29,642 nt of DNA from JBMOLL01 sp049325415 (GTDB taxonomy: Bacteria > Bacteroidota > Bacteroidia > Bacteroidales > GCA-2748055). Location: NCBI GenBank assembly GCA_049325415.1, contig JBMOLL010000134.1:1-29642 (forward strand), in the 5' to 3' direction. The notes under the pieces are model-generated. The model made no database searches. It was given only the letters and a program-made list of their open reading frames with translations, and was not told the DNA's origin. Both the position numbers and the translations under genes were made by a program. This document shows, piece after piece, positions 1 to 5,825 of the stretch; positions within the stretch are counted from its first letter, which is position 1, and each line of letters begins with the position of its first letter.

Positions 1-414
1 ACTGTAACCGGTCGTACACTGGCACCAGGTAAGCGACTCCAGTCGTTCCACTTCGGCAAGCATCGGGCATGGACAAAAGGGAAACATCAGATACAGGTCC
101 CCGTTACTGTATGACAAGCCTGCAGCCCTGGCTTTTTCCAGATTCCCTAATTCCTCCAGATTCGTTGATAGCGTCATCAACTCCTTTACCAGCGCCAGCT
201 TCTCCTCCATTCCAAAGCCACACTGACAGTTCCTTCTGATTTTTATTACCGTCGGGGCATCGAAACTTTCGTCCAACCGTTTCATGGTATGCTGCACCCA
301 GGAAGGATTGTCTTCCTCCGGATGATAAACCAGCCGGTGAGCGGTTTCTTCATTACTCTCGTTTCTGACAGCCGTATAAATAGCCTGCTCCTGAATTTTT
401 CGTATATCAAACAT
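1..414 (-). CDS. Cysteine-rich protein with three CxC motifs, 3' end beyond window
   Basis: Open from an ATG at 414 down to position 1 without a stop, giving the first 138 residues; the C-terminus lies outside the window. Three Cys-x-Cys motifs (residues 63-65 CQC, 114-116 CPC, 131-133 CQC) are the main visible feature and suggest a metal-binding or redox site; this is inference. The N-terminal 60 residues are helical and charged and contain no signal peptide. The text around the third motif (TWCQCTTGYS) reminds me of the uncharacterised DUF6144-type proteins, but that name is from memory and unconfirmed. The upstream leader carries three hairpins (455-555). Base composition is GC-richer than most of the genes at 5.8-13.2 kb. 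Confidence 0.7.
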   Translation of the reverse strand, partial: MFDIRKIQEQAIYTAVRNESNEETAHRLVYHPEEDNPSWVQHTMKRLDESFDAPTVIKIRRNCQCGFGMEEKLALVKELMTLSTNLEELGNLEKARAAGLSYSNGDLYLMFPFCPCPMLAEVERLESLTWCQCTTGYS

Positions 415-454
415 CTTATTTTAATTTAAATGATAATTACAATTAAGTTCATTA

Positions 455-555
455 TGTCCTCATTACAGGACAATTGAACGCTGAATAAACTCATGCAAAG
501 TCTGCCCGAATGACTTTCACGGGCAGGGAAAGAATGTACCGGATGCAAGTCCGGT
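455..555. other. Three tandem hairpins in the gene-free stretch 415-772
   Basis: Three perfect short dyads follow one another: TGTCCT (455-460) with AGGACA (467-472); CTGCCCG (502-508) with CGGGCAG (520-526); ACCGGA (538-543) with TCCGGT (550-555). They lie 40-140 bases upstream of the start codon of the minus-strand partial gene and could form a structured leader. They do not match a riboswitch class that I recognise. The remainder of 415-772 shows no gene. Confidence 0.45.
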
Positions 556-772
556 CAATCAGAATGTAATTACCAGTTTCAGAATGTTTTTCAAAGCAGG
601 TGTACTTTTAGCAGCATAAAAATAGGGAAAAAACTGTATGAAGTAATCTGTGGCCGGTAAATAATCAGGAAATAATTCTCTGACTTCGTGGGATAAAAGT
701 TCTCGGAATTTATTGAATATCAGATAGCTCAAACTACCGGGGGAGTAAAGGTTCCATTTTCAGGGAAGTCTG

Positions 773-1060
773 TCAGAGTTCATTTTTCAAGTCCTGCATT
801 CCAACAATTGCCATAATTTCAACCATATTATCATTGATTCTGTAAAATATCGTGTCAGAGCCACAAGGACATCTTCTATATCCTGACTTTATATAGTCCA
901 CAGATTCAAATGCAAAAGGTCTTTCTGCAATAATTTCAAAGTAATCAAAAAAAGTATCAAAGTATTTGTCAGCCTGGGTAACACCAAAAGTCCTGACTCC
1001 AAAATGATGAATGCGAATCAAGTCCTCTTTGGCTGCATTACTTAATCTGTATTCTGCCAT
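773..1060 (-). CDS. parE: ParE/RelE-family toxin
   Basis: A 95-residue basic protein with the compact ParE/RelE fold pattern: N-terminal helix pair (LSNAAKEDLIRIHHFGVRTFG), then a strand-rich C-terminal half containing YRRCPCGSDTIFYRI and ending VEIMAIVGMQDLKNEL. Family members of the ParE branch poison DNA gyrase, while the RelE branch cleaves mRNA on ribosomes; the long N-terminal helices and the ParD-like partner favour ParE. The start overlaps the end of the antitoxin gene by 23 bases, typical of translationally coupled toxin-antitoxin pairs with the antitoxin first. Length is normal and the frame is intact, so the toxin is probably functional. Which target it hits cannot be read from sequence. 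Confidence 0.85.
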   Translation of the reverse strand: MAEYRLSNAAKEDLIRIHHFGVRTFGVTQADKYFDTFFDYFEIIAERPFAFESVDYIKSGYRRCPCGSDTIFYRINDNMVEIMAIVGMQDLKNEL

Positions 1061-1292
1061 TAAGAAGAGATTTTGACTGTTTTAAAATCTGCTCTTTGGT
1101 ATCGCTTGTAAACCCACTTCTTTCGGAATTTTCCAATTTTGCTCTGATCCAGTCAAGATGAGCCTGCTGTTTTCGGGCCTGTCTGATCAAGTCGTTGACA
1201 AGTTCACTTTTACTGGAATATTCCTCGCTTTCTATTTGAGCTTTTAACCATTCATCATTTGGTTTCGAGAAAGATATACTTTGTCTTGGCAT
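1038..1292 (-). CDS. parD: ParD/CopG-type antitoxin
   Basis: 84 residues starting at MPRQSISFSKPNDEWLK. The reading frame stays open further upstream, to an ATG at 1370, but the ATG at 1292 is chosen because ParD proteins begin directly with the ribbon strand (here RQSISFSK). A ribbon-helix-helix follows, with the second helix SSKSELVNDLIRQARKQQ, then a charged C-terminal toxin-binding tail. It should bind operator DNA upstream of its own gene and autoregulate the pair. It precedes and overlaps the toxin gene. A -7-like box (CATATTTG on the minus strand, plus coordinates 1321-1328) lies 28 bases upstream, but no matching -33 element was seen. Confidence 0.85.
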   Translation of the reverse strand: MPRQSISFSKPNDEWLKAQIESEEYSSKSELVNDLIRQARKQQAHLDWIRAKLENSERSGFTSDTKEQILKQSKSLLNGRIQIK

Positions 1293-1461
1293 AATCTTGT
1301 ATTTTGATGCAAAAGTACACCAAATATGAATCATCTGCAATTTTTTGACTTTGTATGTCGGCAGCTGCAAATTTTATGATTGGTAGCAGATTCACCTACC
1401 CTTCCCTGAAATCAGTAAAAAACGTCAGTAAGTGCATAGCCGGTGGACCGGCGGGTGCGGT

Positions 1462-1505
1462 GCATTGAGCTTGTCGAAATGCGGCGCATTGAGCTTGTCG
1501 AAATG
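1462..1505. repeat. Two tandem copies of a 20-bp TTGAGCTTGTCGAA repeat
   Basis: GCATTGAGCTTGTCGAAATG occurs at 1462-1481 and again at 1486-1505 with a 24-base period. This short word is one that I recognise as scattered in intergenic DNA of many bacterial genomes. It interrupts the gap between the ParDE unit and the unknown gene pair. Just before it is a dyad CCGGT-GG-ACCGG at 1440-1451, and after it a CCCGC-TTT-GCGGG hairpin near 1533-1545. Confidence 0.7.
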
Positions 1506-1568
1506 TAGTTCAACACCGACTCCTCACTGGGCTCCCGCTTTGCGGGACAGGCATTGCAGGCCGCTCAG

Positions 1569-1590
1569 AGTCCTATTTATTGGGCACAGT
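1569..1590. repeat. Possible degenerate right arm of a cassette palindrome
   Basis: The sequence ending TTATTGGGCAC lies directly at the 3' end of the 1596-2270 gene. Its TTGGGCAC is the inverse of GTGCCCAA at 2526-2533 on the other side of the same gene pair. This is the position where the other cassette-type palindromes have their right arm, but I could not find a paired left arm, possibly because the 1462-1505 repeat region interrupts it. Confidence 0.3.
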
Positions 1591-1595
1591 ATTTT

Positions 1596-2270
1596 TTATT
1601 CTTTTTTCTCAATAAAATCCAAAAATCTTTTTCCAAAATCCGATGTTCTAGAAACCATTAATCCAGAGCTCGACATCATCGTTTGAAGTCCACCAGTTTT
1701 ATGCAGTCCAGCTCTATGTAAGTCATCCCAAATCAAATTGCAAAAGTCAGTTCTTCCTTTTAATTCTGGAAATGCGATTTCCAAAATACTAGATAAGCTT
1801 GCAGAAATAAAATTTGGAACAGTCAGAGAATGCTTTTCAAACCATTCTGTTGGGTCATTAAATAGTTTTAAGATCTTTACATGCCAAATCGTGTAATCAG
1901 ATATTAGATTTAAAAATATTTGTATTTCAGATATTTCAGGATGCTCGCCAATTGCTGTATTAATAATTGCATTTTTATAATAGTCAAGCTTTTCTTGCTG
2001 ACTTGTTTTTAATGCTTGTTGCGTAGTTTGCAGAACAACATCCAGGAATATTTGATTGTCTTGTAATGAATTTAAATCTAATTGACTATTGTCTTCCAAA
2101 TACTTAATCCTATTTCCAATTTCTTCCATCCATTTTTCTCTTCTTTTCTCTAATGGTGGAGTTACAATCATTTGCATAAGTTCAGATGCTGCGGCTCCTG
2201 CTATTGGTATAGAACCTAATCCTGCTCTTATTACAGAATATGCAATGTCTTTTTTTTGTTCCTTATCCAT
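1596..2270 (-). CDS. Unknown protein with hydrophobic N-terminal hairpin
   Basis: 224 residues, no family recognised. Residues about 10-35 form a small-residue-rich hydrophobic stretch (RAGLGSIPIAGAAASELMQM) followed by a basic amphipathic segment (PPLEKRREKWMEEIGNRI); the rest is helical, with a central region of aromatic and acidic residues and no obvious catalytic motif. The N-terminal pattern could insert in a membrane or form a helical hairpin, but this is inference. The gene overlaps the 3' end of the upstream 82-residue ORF by 8 bases, indicating coupled translation. The pair is bounded by cassette-type sequence on at least the 2.52-2.66 kb side. The setting, among toxin, nuclease and restriction genes, makes a defence role a reasonable hypothesis only. 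Confidence 0.75.
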   Translation of the reverse strand: MDKEQKKDIAYSVIRAGLGSIPIAGAAASELMQMIVTPPLEKRREKWMEEIGNRIKYLEDNSQLDLNSLQDNQIFLDVVLQTTQQALKTSQQEKLDYYKNAIINTAIGEHPEISEIQIFLNLISDYTIWHVKILKLFNDPTEWFEKHSLTVPNFISASLSSILEIAFPELKGRTDFCNLIWDDLHRAGLHKTGGLQTMMSSSGLMVSRTSDFGKRFLDFIEKKE

Positions 2271-2511
2271 TTGAGTCTAGTTTTGAGTAATCAATGAAAT
2301 CATTGGGAATTTCCTTTTTAAATAATTCTATTGCATATTCCATCATTTCAAGCGAAATCGTTTTATCATAAAGAGTAATGGTTTTAGTCAATTCAGTATC
2401 ATTACGAAATATCTCTATCAGCAATCTATCTCCCTTGTATATTTCGATGCCGATTCCATCTCTTTCATTTACATCGCTTGCTATTTGTATTTTTAAATCC
2501 TTAGTGTCCAT
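2263..2511 (-). CDS. Small unknown protein coupled to the 1596-2270 gene
   Basis: 82 residues, acidic, beginning MDTKDLKIQIASDVNERDG. The pattern is strand-strand-strand-helix: alternating strands (GIGIEIYKGDRLLIEIFR, TKTITLYDKTISLE) followed by a helix (MMEYAIELFKKEIPNDF). No signal peptide, membrane segment or known motif. Its stop overlaps the start of the next gene by 8 bases, so the two are one transcription unit. A regulatory or immunity partner for the larger protein is possible, but nothing in the sequence shows it. Confidence 0.7.
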   Translation of the reverse strand: MDTKDLKIQIASDVNERDGIGIEIYKGDRLLIEIFRNDTELTKTITLYDKTISLEMMEYAIELFKKEIPNDFIDYSKLDSNG

Positions 2512-2527
2512 GATGTGTCAATATTGT

Positions 2528-2656
2528 GCCCAACGTTTGACAATATGAAACGGTTGGGTTTTAGGAGCGCGTTCGTATCCACCGAGGAAAACGCTGGTGC
2601 GGGAACTGAAGCCTCGCAAACCACTGAACCCCAACTGTTTTATATTTTGTGTTGGC
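2528..2656 (+). repeat. attC-like cassette palindrome A
   Basis: Left arm 2528-2558 starts GCCCAACGTTTG and ends AAACGGTTGGG; right arm 2629-2656 starts CCCCAACTGTTT and ends TGTGTTGGC. The inner 11-bp stem (2548-2558 with 2630-2640) is complete with one G-T pair, and the outer ends GCC(C)AAC/GTTGGC also pair. On the minus strand the element reads from a (G)CCAAC box to GTTGGGC, the second matching the integron R' consensus GTTRRRY. A 70-base variable loop separates the arms. It sits between two minus-strand genes. Spacing inside the arms is longer than in class 1 attC sites, so the identity is an inference. Confidence 0.6.
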
Positions 2657-2664
2657 AACCGTAT

Positions 2665-3480
2665 TTATTTATTAATTAATATCTTATAGTATTTCATATT
2701 ATACTCAATCAATTCTCCGTTTTTTAATTCCTTACCATTCAGTACGATATTATCATAATGACAATCATTACAATCAATAACTCTGAATATTAGATTATAA
2801 CAGCCATTATGTTTATTTTTCTCAGTGATTACACCTTTGATAATACATTCAAAATCCTCTTCATTTACACCATTTGAATATGAATGCAAAGTCGTTCTAT
2901 CAGTGCCATCGTATCTCCAATCACCACTATAAGGAATCCTAATAGTATCACCTAAAGCAAGTCCTATAAACGTGTCTTTGATTTGTTTCCTTTTTAACTT
3001 ATTTTCTTTATTAATGCTATCACGAACTGGTTTAGGTGGATTATATTCTTTAAAGACTCTTTCGTAGCAAACGTTATTATTTTCGAAAAGTCCATTTTTC
3101 ACAGCATCTGAATGAAGATTGGGTAAATTATCAAATCTTCTTTTACGAAGTCTATCAACTTTTTTTAAAGTTATAAAGTCATAAGTCCCAGCGTACATCA
3201 TTACAACTTCAACTGTATCACAATCTTTCTCCAATTTAATTTCAGTCCTCTCCATACCTACATAGCAAAACACCAATCTGTCAGTTTCTTGCGGAATACT
3301 AATTTTAAAATAACCATCCATATCTGTTTTTCCGAGGAGTACATTATCAGAGTTTTCAATAACTAAACCTGGTAGTGGTTCTATATCTTCAGAAATTACT
3401 CTTCCATAGATAATTCTAGTTTGCCCATTTAGATTCAGACTTGAAAGAAGTACAGTTAATATGATTATCGTGATTTTCAT
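2665..3480 (-). CDS. Secreted carboxypeptidase-regulatory-like protein
   Basis: 271 residues from the ATG at 3480, chosen because it begins a clear signal peptide (MKITIIILTVLLSSLNLNGQ, cleavage near residue 20). Residues about 21-95 match the carboxypeptidase D regulatory-like beta-sandwich common in Bacteroidota (IYGRVISEDIEPLPGLVIEN, then DMDGYFKISIPQ, then VFCYVGMERTEI). The rest is an unassigned lysine- and asparagine-rich region with a CNDCHYDNI segment. The beta-sandwich usually serves as a structural or docking module on exported proteins. No sorting domain or lipobox is visible, so it is probably periplasmic. It lies between two cassette palindrome boundaries and is AT-rich, consistent with acquisition as a unit. 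Function unknown. Confidence 0.75.
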   Translation of the reverse strand: MKITIIILTVLLSSLNLNGQTRIIYGRVISEDIEPLPGLVIENSDNVLLGKTDMDGYFKISIPQETDRLVFCYVGMERTEIKLEKDCDTVEVVMMYAGTYDFITLKKVDRLRKRRFDNLPNLHSDAVKNGLFENNNVCYERVFKEYNPPKPVRDSINKENKLKRKQIKDTFIGLALGDTIRIPYSGDWRYDGTDRTTLHSYSNGVNEEDFECIIKGVITEKNKHNGCYNLIFRVIDCNDCHYDNIVLNGKELKNGELIEYNMKYYKILINK

Positions 3481-3501
3481 TTTTGTAGTGTGCTCGAATA
3501 T

Positions 3502-3521
3502 GGTTGCCAACGTACCAGCGT
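3502..3521. repeat. Truncated left arm of a cassette palindrome next to the intron 3' end
   Basis: GGTTGCCAAC at 3502-3511 is the exact inverse of GTTGGCAACC at 2651-2660, so the 2665-3480 gene is bracketed by an inverted 10-mer. It continues as CGTACCAGCGT, giving the AACGT core seen at the left arms of the palindromes at 2528, 5671 and 9850. The partner arm is missing: the sequence changes at 3522 into a group II intron 3' end. Confidence 0.5.
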
Positions 3522-3659
3522 GTCGAGTAGGCAAGGGGAATTTCACCCCGAGCCTCTCACAGAACCGAACTTGATAGTCTATTCCCTTCGGTCATGAGCT
3601 CCACTTCGTTTCGGTTCCCATCATCCGGCTCTTGTTATACAAATCTAAGCGTTTCATTA
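3522..3659 (-). ncRNA. Group II intron 3' end (domain V/VI region)
   Basis: On the minus strand the segment after the maturase stop reads GAGCCGGATGATGGGAA, then TTCGGTTCTGTGAGAGGC, GGGGTGAAATTCCCC and CCTACTCGAC, the conserved landscape of bacterial group II intron domains V and VI, terminating near 3522. A stretch of about 35 bases appears expanded in the terminal loop compared with the compact domain V I know, including CGAAACGAAGTGGAGC. Whether it can still fold as a catalytic core is doubtful. It indicates the element once ended exactly at a cassette palindrome arm. Confidence 0.65.
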
Positions 3660-4253
3660 CGAGAATCCTAAGCACCAGTGGTAAAACAGTCCGGGAAATT
3701 GCTCCTTAACCCGCTTTAGCCACCTGTACGCCCTATTTATGCTGGTTCTGTAACGCTTGTACCGTTTTCGTGCCCACATAACAAGACGCCGTTGAAGAAG
3801 CTGAAAGACCGGATTTAATGCCCACATTCTGTATTTACCATAGTAATTGATCCTGCCCCGGATTATGGGTTCCAGAAACTGAGCCGCTCCTACGATGCTC
3901 CTGTGTGACAGGTATTCAATATCCAGTTCTCTCATCTTCTCTGCCATACGCTGCTTCGAAGTGATGCTGACAGCACAGTCAAAGCCCAGAAACAAGGTTC
4001 CTGTTTTCTTCGACCTCGTCGTTCGCGGCTGAAACGAGTAACCAAGAAAATCAAATTTCACCTTTGGATAGGATTCTTGTCGCCTGTAGTCTTTACAGTA
4101 AACAATCTTCGTCTTTTCCGGATGTAACTCCAGTCCGCATTGATGCATCCTTTTGTTAAGACTGCATAGTACAGCTTCAGCCATTACCTAGCTCCTACAG
4201 TGCAATATGACGTCATCGGCATAACGTACAATCTCGACCTGGCGGATCTCTTA
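3657..4253 (-). pseudogene. Group II intron reverse transcriptase/maturase, 5'-truncated with amber codon
   Basis: The minus strand encodes RYADDVILHCRS, containing the RT catalytic YADD (4212-4223), then an in-frame TAG at 4188-4190, then 175 open residues: LNKRMHQCGLELHPEKTKIV (RT end), FDFLGYSFQPR, and the maturase X domain with RGRINYYGKYRMWALNPVFQ, ending GLFYHWCLGFS. Everything N-terminal to the YADD block is absent; the frame meets a TAA just upstream at about 4251-4253. The ending and attC-type flank fit the group IIC lineage, members of which are known to insert at integron attC sites. Loss of the N-terminal two thirds means it cannot act alone; nothing else of the intron is present in the window. 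Confidence 0.8.
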
Positions 4254-4442
4254 CCGCAAAACTGGATAAAATCCAGAAAAATCTAACAAAAGTCAGTGAA
4301 ACTCCGGAAAAAGTTGGATTTACTTTAAAATATCTTAGAGTATATTTGATTTTTACAAGACGGGGGTGGCCGAAGGCTTACGTTTAAACAGAGTTTGATC
4401 CTCCTGTAGTGGAGTTGCCGAACGATTTAATTATGAACAGAC
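4254..4442. other. Gene-free stretch upstream of intron remnant
   Basis: No coding frame or clear structure. AT-rich with short degenerate words (AAAATCC, CCGGAAAAAG) and then a GC-richer patch from 4361. It would contain the deletion joint that removed the 5' part of the group II intron, but I cannot recognise intron 5' sequence here. Confidence 0.4.
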
Positions 4443-5144
4443 TTACGGGTTTTGTTGCTGACCGGCCTTTTTCAATTCGTCAATTTTCCCGAAATCACTG
4501 TTGGCCAGTTCAATTTCCCCGGTAAACAGGAAATATTTTGCCCTTAATTCATAAAGCTCTGTCTTATCAGGATAGGCGGCAATCAATTCATTGAGCAGCT
4601 CTCCGGCTTCTGAACAATGGCTGTTCCGGGAAAGACAAAGGTTCAGATAGGCATTGCAGAGCCGGTAGCTGGCGTAATAGTCGCCGGGTAAGACAGAAAG
4701 TGCATTTTCATAGTGATCAACAGCCTTCTCCCATTTTTGCCGTTCAAACCATCCGTCACCGTTGGCAATGCAGAAATCGAAGTACTCCATTTTTCTTTCC
4801 CAAGCCTCCTCCTGCATTTTTTTATTCCTGCGGAGGATACCGGAATTTACCGAGGAGAGTATAAGAACAGTGGCCAGGGAAAATACCAGTAAGAGCGGAA
4901 CAAAGAGGAACAAAATCCTTCTTCGGGATCTTTGGCCGGCCCTGAGGGTTCTTTCCCTGATTTCGTTTCTCTTTTCATCAGAAAGCTTTTCTGTTTCAAG
5001 CTTCTGGTGGCAGGAGTCATAGACGGTATTCCTCTTATCCGTAAAGTCTTCCCTTCCGTTAAAGATACTCTTCTTTCTCATCTTCATGTTTTCACGATAG
5101 CTGATGATCATTCCCAGTATGGATCCGCCGCCGCCTCCGGACAT
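4443..5144 (-). CDS. Membrane-anchored TPR protein
   Basis: 233 residues. Starts with a glycine run (MSGGGGGSILG), then a charged region of about 65 residues, an arginine-rich stop-transfer (RAGQRSRRR) and one transmembrane helix at about 77-98. Residues 117-220 are tetratricopeptide-like: helices with the spacing WxxAxxxYxxAL...PxxxxAxYxLCNAYL and a second repeat LNELIAAYPDKTELYELRAKYF. Such proteins act as scaffolds; partners cannot be named. The N-terminus should be cytoplasmic because positive charge precedes the helix, placing the TPR domain outside the cytoplasm. Composition is GC-richer than the 5.8-13.2 kb genes, so it may be native rather than imported. Confidence 0.75.
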   Translation of the reverse strand: MSGGGGGSILGMIISYRENMKMRKKSIFNGREDFTDKRNTVYDSCHQKLETEKLSDEKRNEIRERTLRAGQRSRRRILFLFVPLLLVFSLATVLILSSVNSGILRRNKKMQEEAWERKMEYFDFCIANGDGWFERQKWEKAVDHYENALSVLPGDYYASYRLCNAYLNLCLSRNSHCSEAGELLNELIAAYPDKTELYELRAKYFLFTGEIELANSDFGKIDELKKAGQQQNP

Positions 5145-5214
5145 GGTGTTTGGTTTTTGTTTTATCTACTTGTTACCCCGGGCCTACATATGCACTTTGT
5201 GGTGCACAGCAGCT

Positions 5215-5643
5215 CTACTTTTTAATTGTTGAATGAAGAAAATCCATTTTCCACTTACCGTCCGCCTTTGTAAATGTTGCACTCTCTATCCAGTCAAATT
5301 GCATTTCAGTTGTGTCATTGATAATGAAGTTGCCATGATTAAGATACACCACGTCGCCGCTTAACTGGTCTGTTGTGATTCGTTTATAATCAAAATTCCA
5401 GGCACCTTCAAAAGTCCCGAATGAATTGATTAAGTTCATTAAACTGTCATTATTCCATACTTTCCCATCTTCAAACAATATAAAATCCGCTGTGGTAACG
5501 GAATTCATCTTTGTTATGTCCTTTTCATTTAATCCATCAAAGTAATCTGACAGAACCTATTTCAGCAATTCCGGGTCGTCCGTATTTTTCTCCTGAATAC
5601 AGCTAACTAAAGTACCAGGAATCAGTAAGATAAGTAATGGCAT
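5215..5643 (-). pseudogene. SnoaL/DUF4440-like lipoprotein interrupted by TAG
   Basis: An ATG at 5643 opens a frame MPLLILLIPGTLVSCIQEKN with a lipobox (LVSC, Cys at residue 15), reaching an in-frame TAG at 5557-5559 (codon 29). The same frame continues without any other stop as VLSDYFDGLNEKDITKMNS, then the 97-residue segment from 5508 to 5215. The latter has the SnoaL/NTF2-like pattern (TADFILFEDGKVW, GAWNFDYKRI, VVYLNHGNFII, ATFTKADGKWKMDFLHST) typical of small DUF4440-like proteins. One substitution, for example of CAG or AAG, explains the interruption. Alternatives: translation restarts at Met 5508, giving a cytoplasmic fragment, or TAG is read through. The whole product would be about 142 residues, normal for this fold. 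Confidence 0.7.
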
Positions 5644-5670
5644 TATCGCTTAAATGGTTTAAATGCTGTT

Positions 5671-5802
5671 GTGCAACGTTCCGCGTATATGATTAGGTGC
5701 GGATTGCGTGGTACTTTCCTGTCGAAAAGCACCGGGGTTGATGCGGGTGATAATGTTGATTATCAGCACCGAAACCGCACTTAATTATATACGCTGTTAT
5801 GC
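5671..5802 (+). repeat. attC-like cassette palindrome B
   Basis: Left arm 5671-5702 begins GTGCAACGTTCC; right arm 5775-5802 ends CTGTTATGC. The inner 20-bp stem (GCGTATATGATTAGGTGCGG, 5683-5702, with 5775-5794) pairs along its full length, the only two non-Watson-Crick positions being G-T when the plus strand folds. The 72-base loop is unrelated to the loops of the other copies. It lies between the 3' end of the nuclease gene (5826) and the 5' end of the SnoaL-like gene (5643). Confidence 0.65.
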
Positions 5803-5825
5803 GTTCGTGCTTTTTATCCTTGCTG

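Noticed and set aside
502..555. Possible 5' part of a group II intron because of the GCAAGTCCGGT-type hairpin
   Set aside because: It is on the opposite strand from the 3.5-4.3 kb remnant, 3 kb away, and lacks the GTGYG start of group II introns.
1432..1686. 84-residue plus-strand frame containing CGALSLSKC repeats
   Set aside because: The repeated peptide is only the translation of the 20-bp TTGAGCTTGTCGAA repeat, and the frame runs antisense into the 1596-2270 gene.
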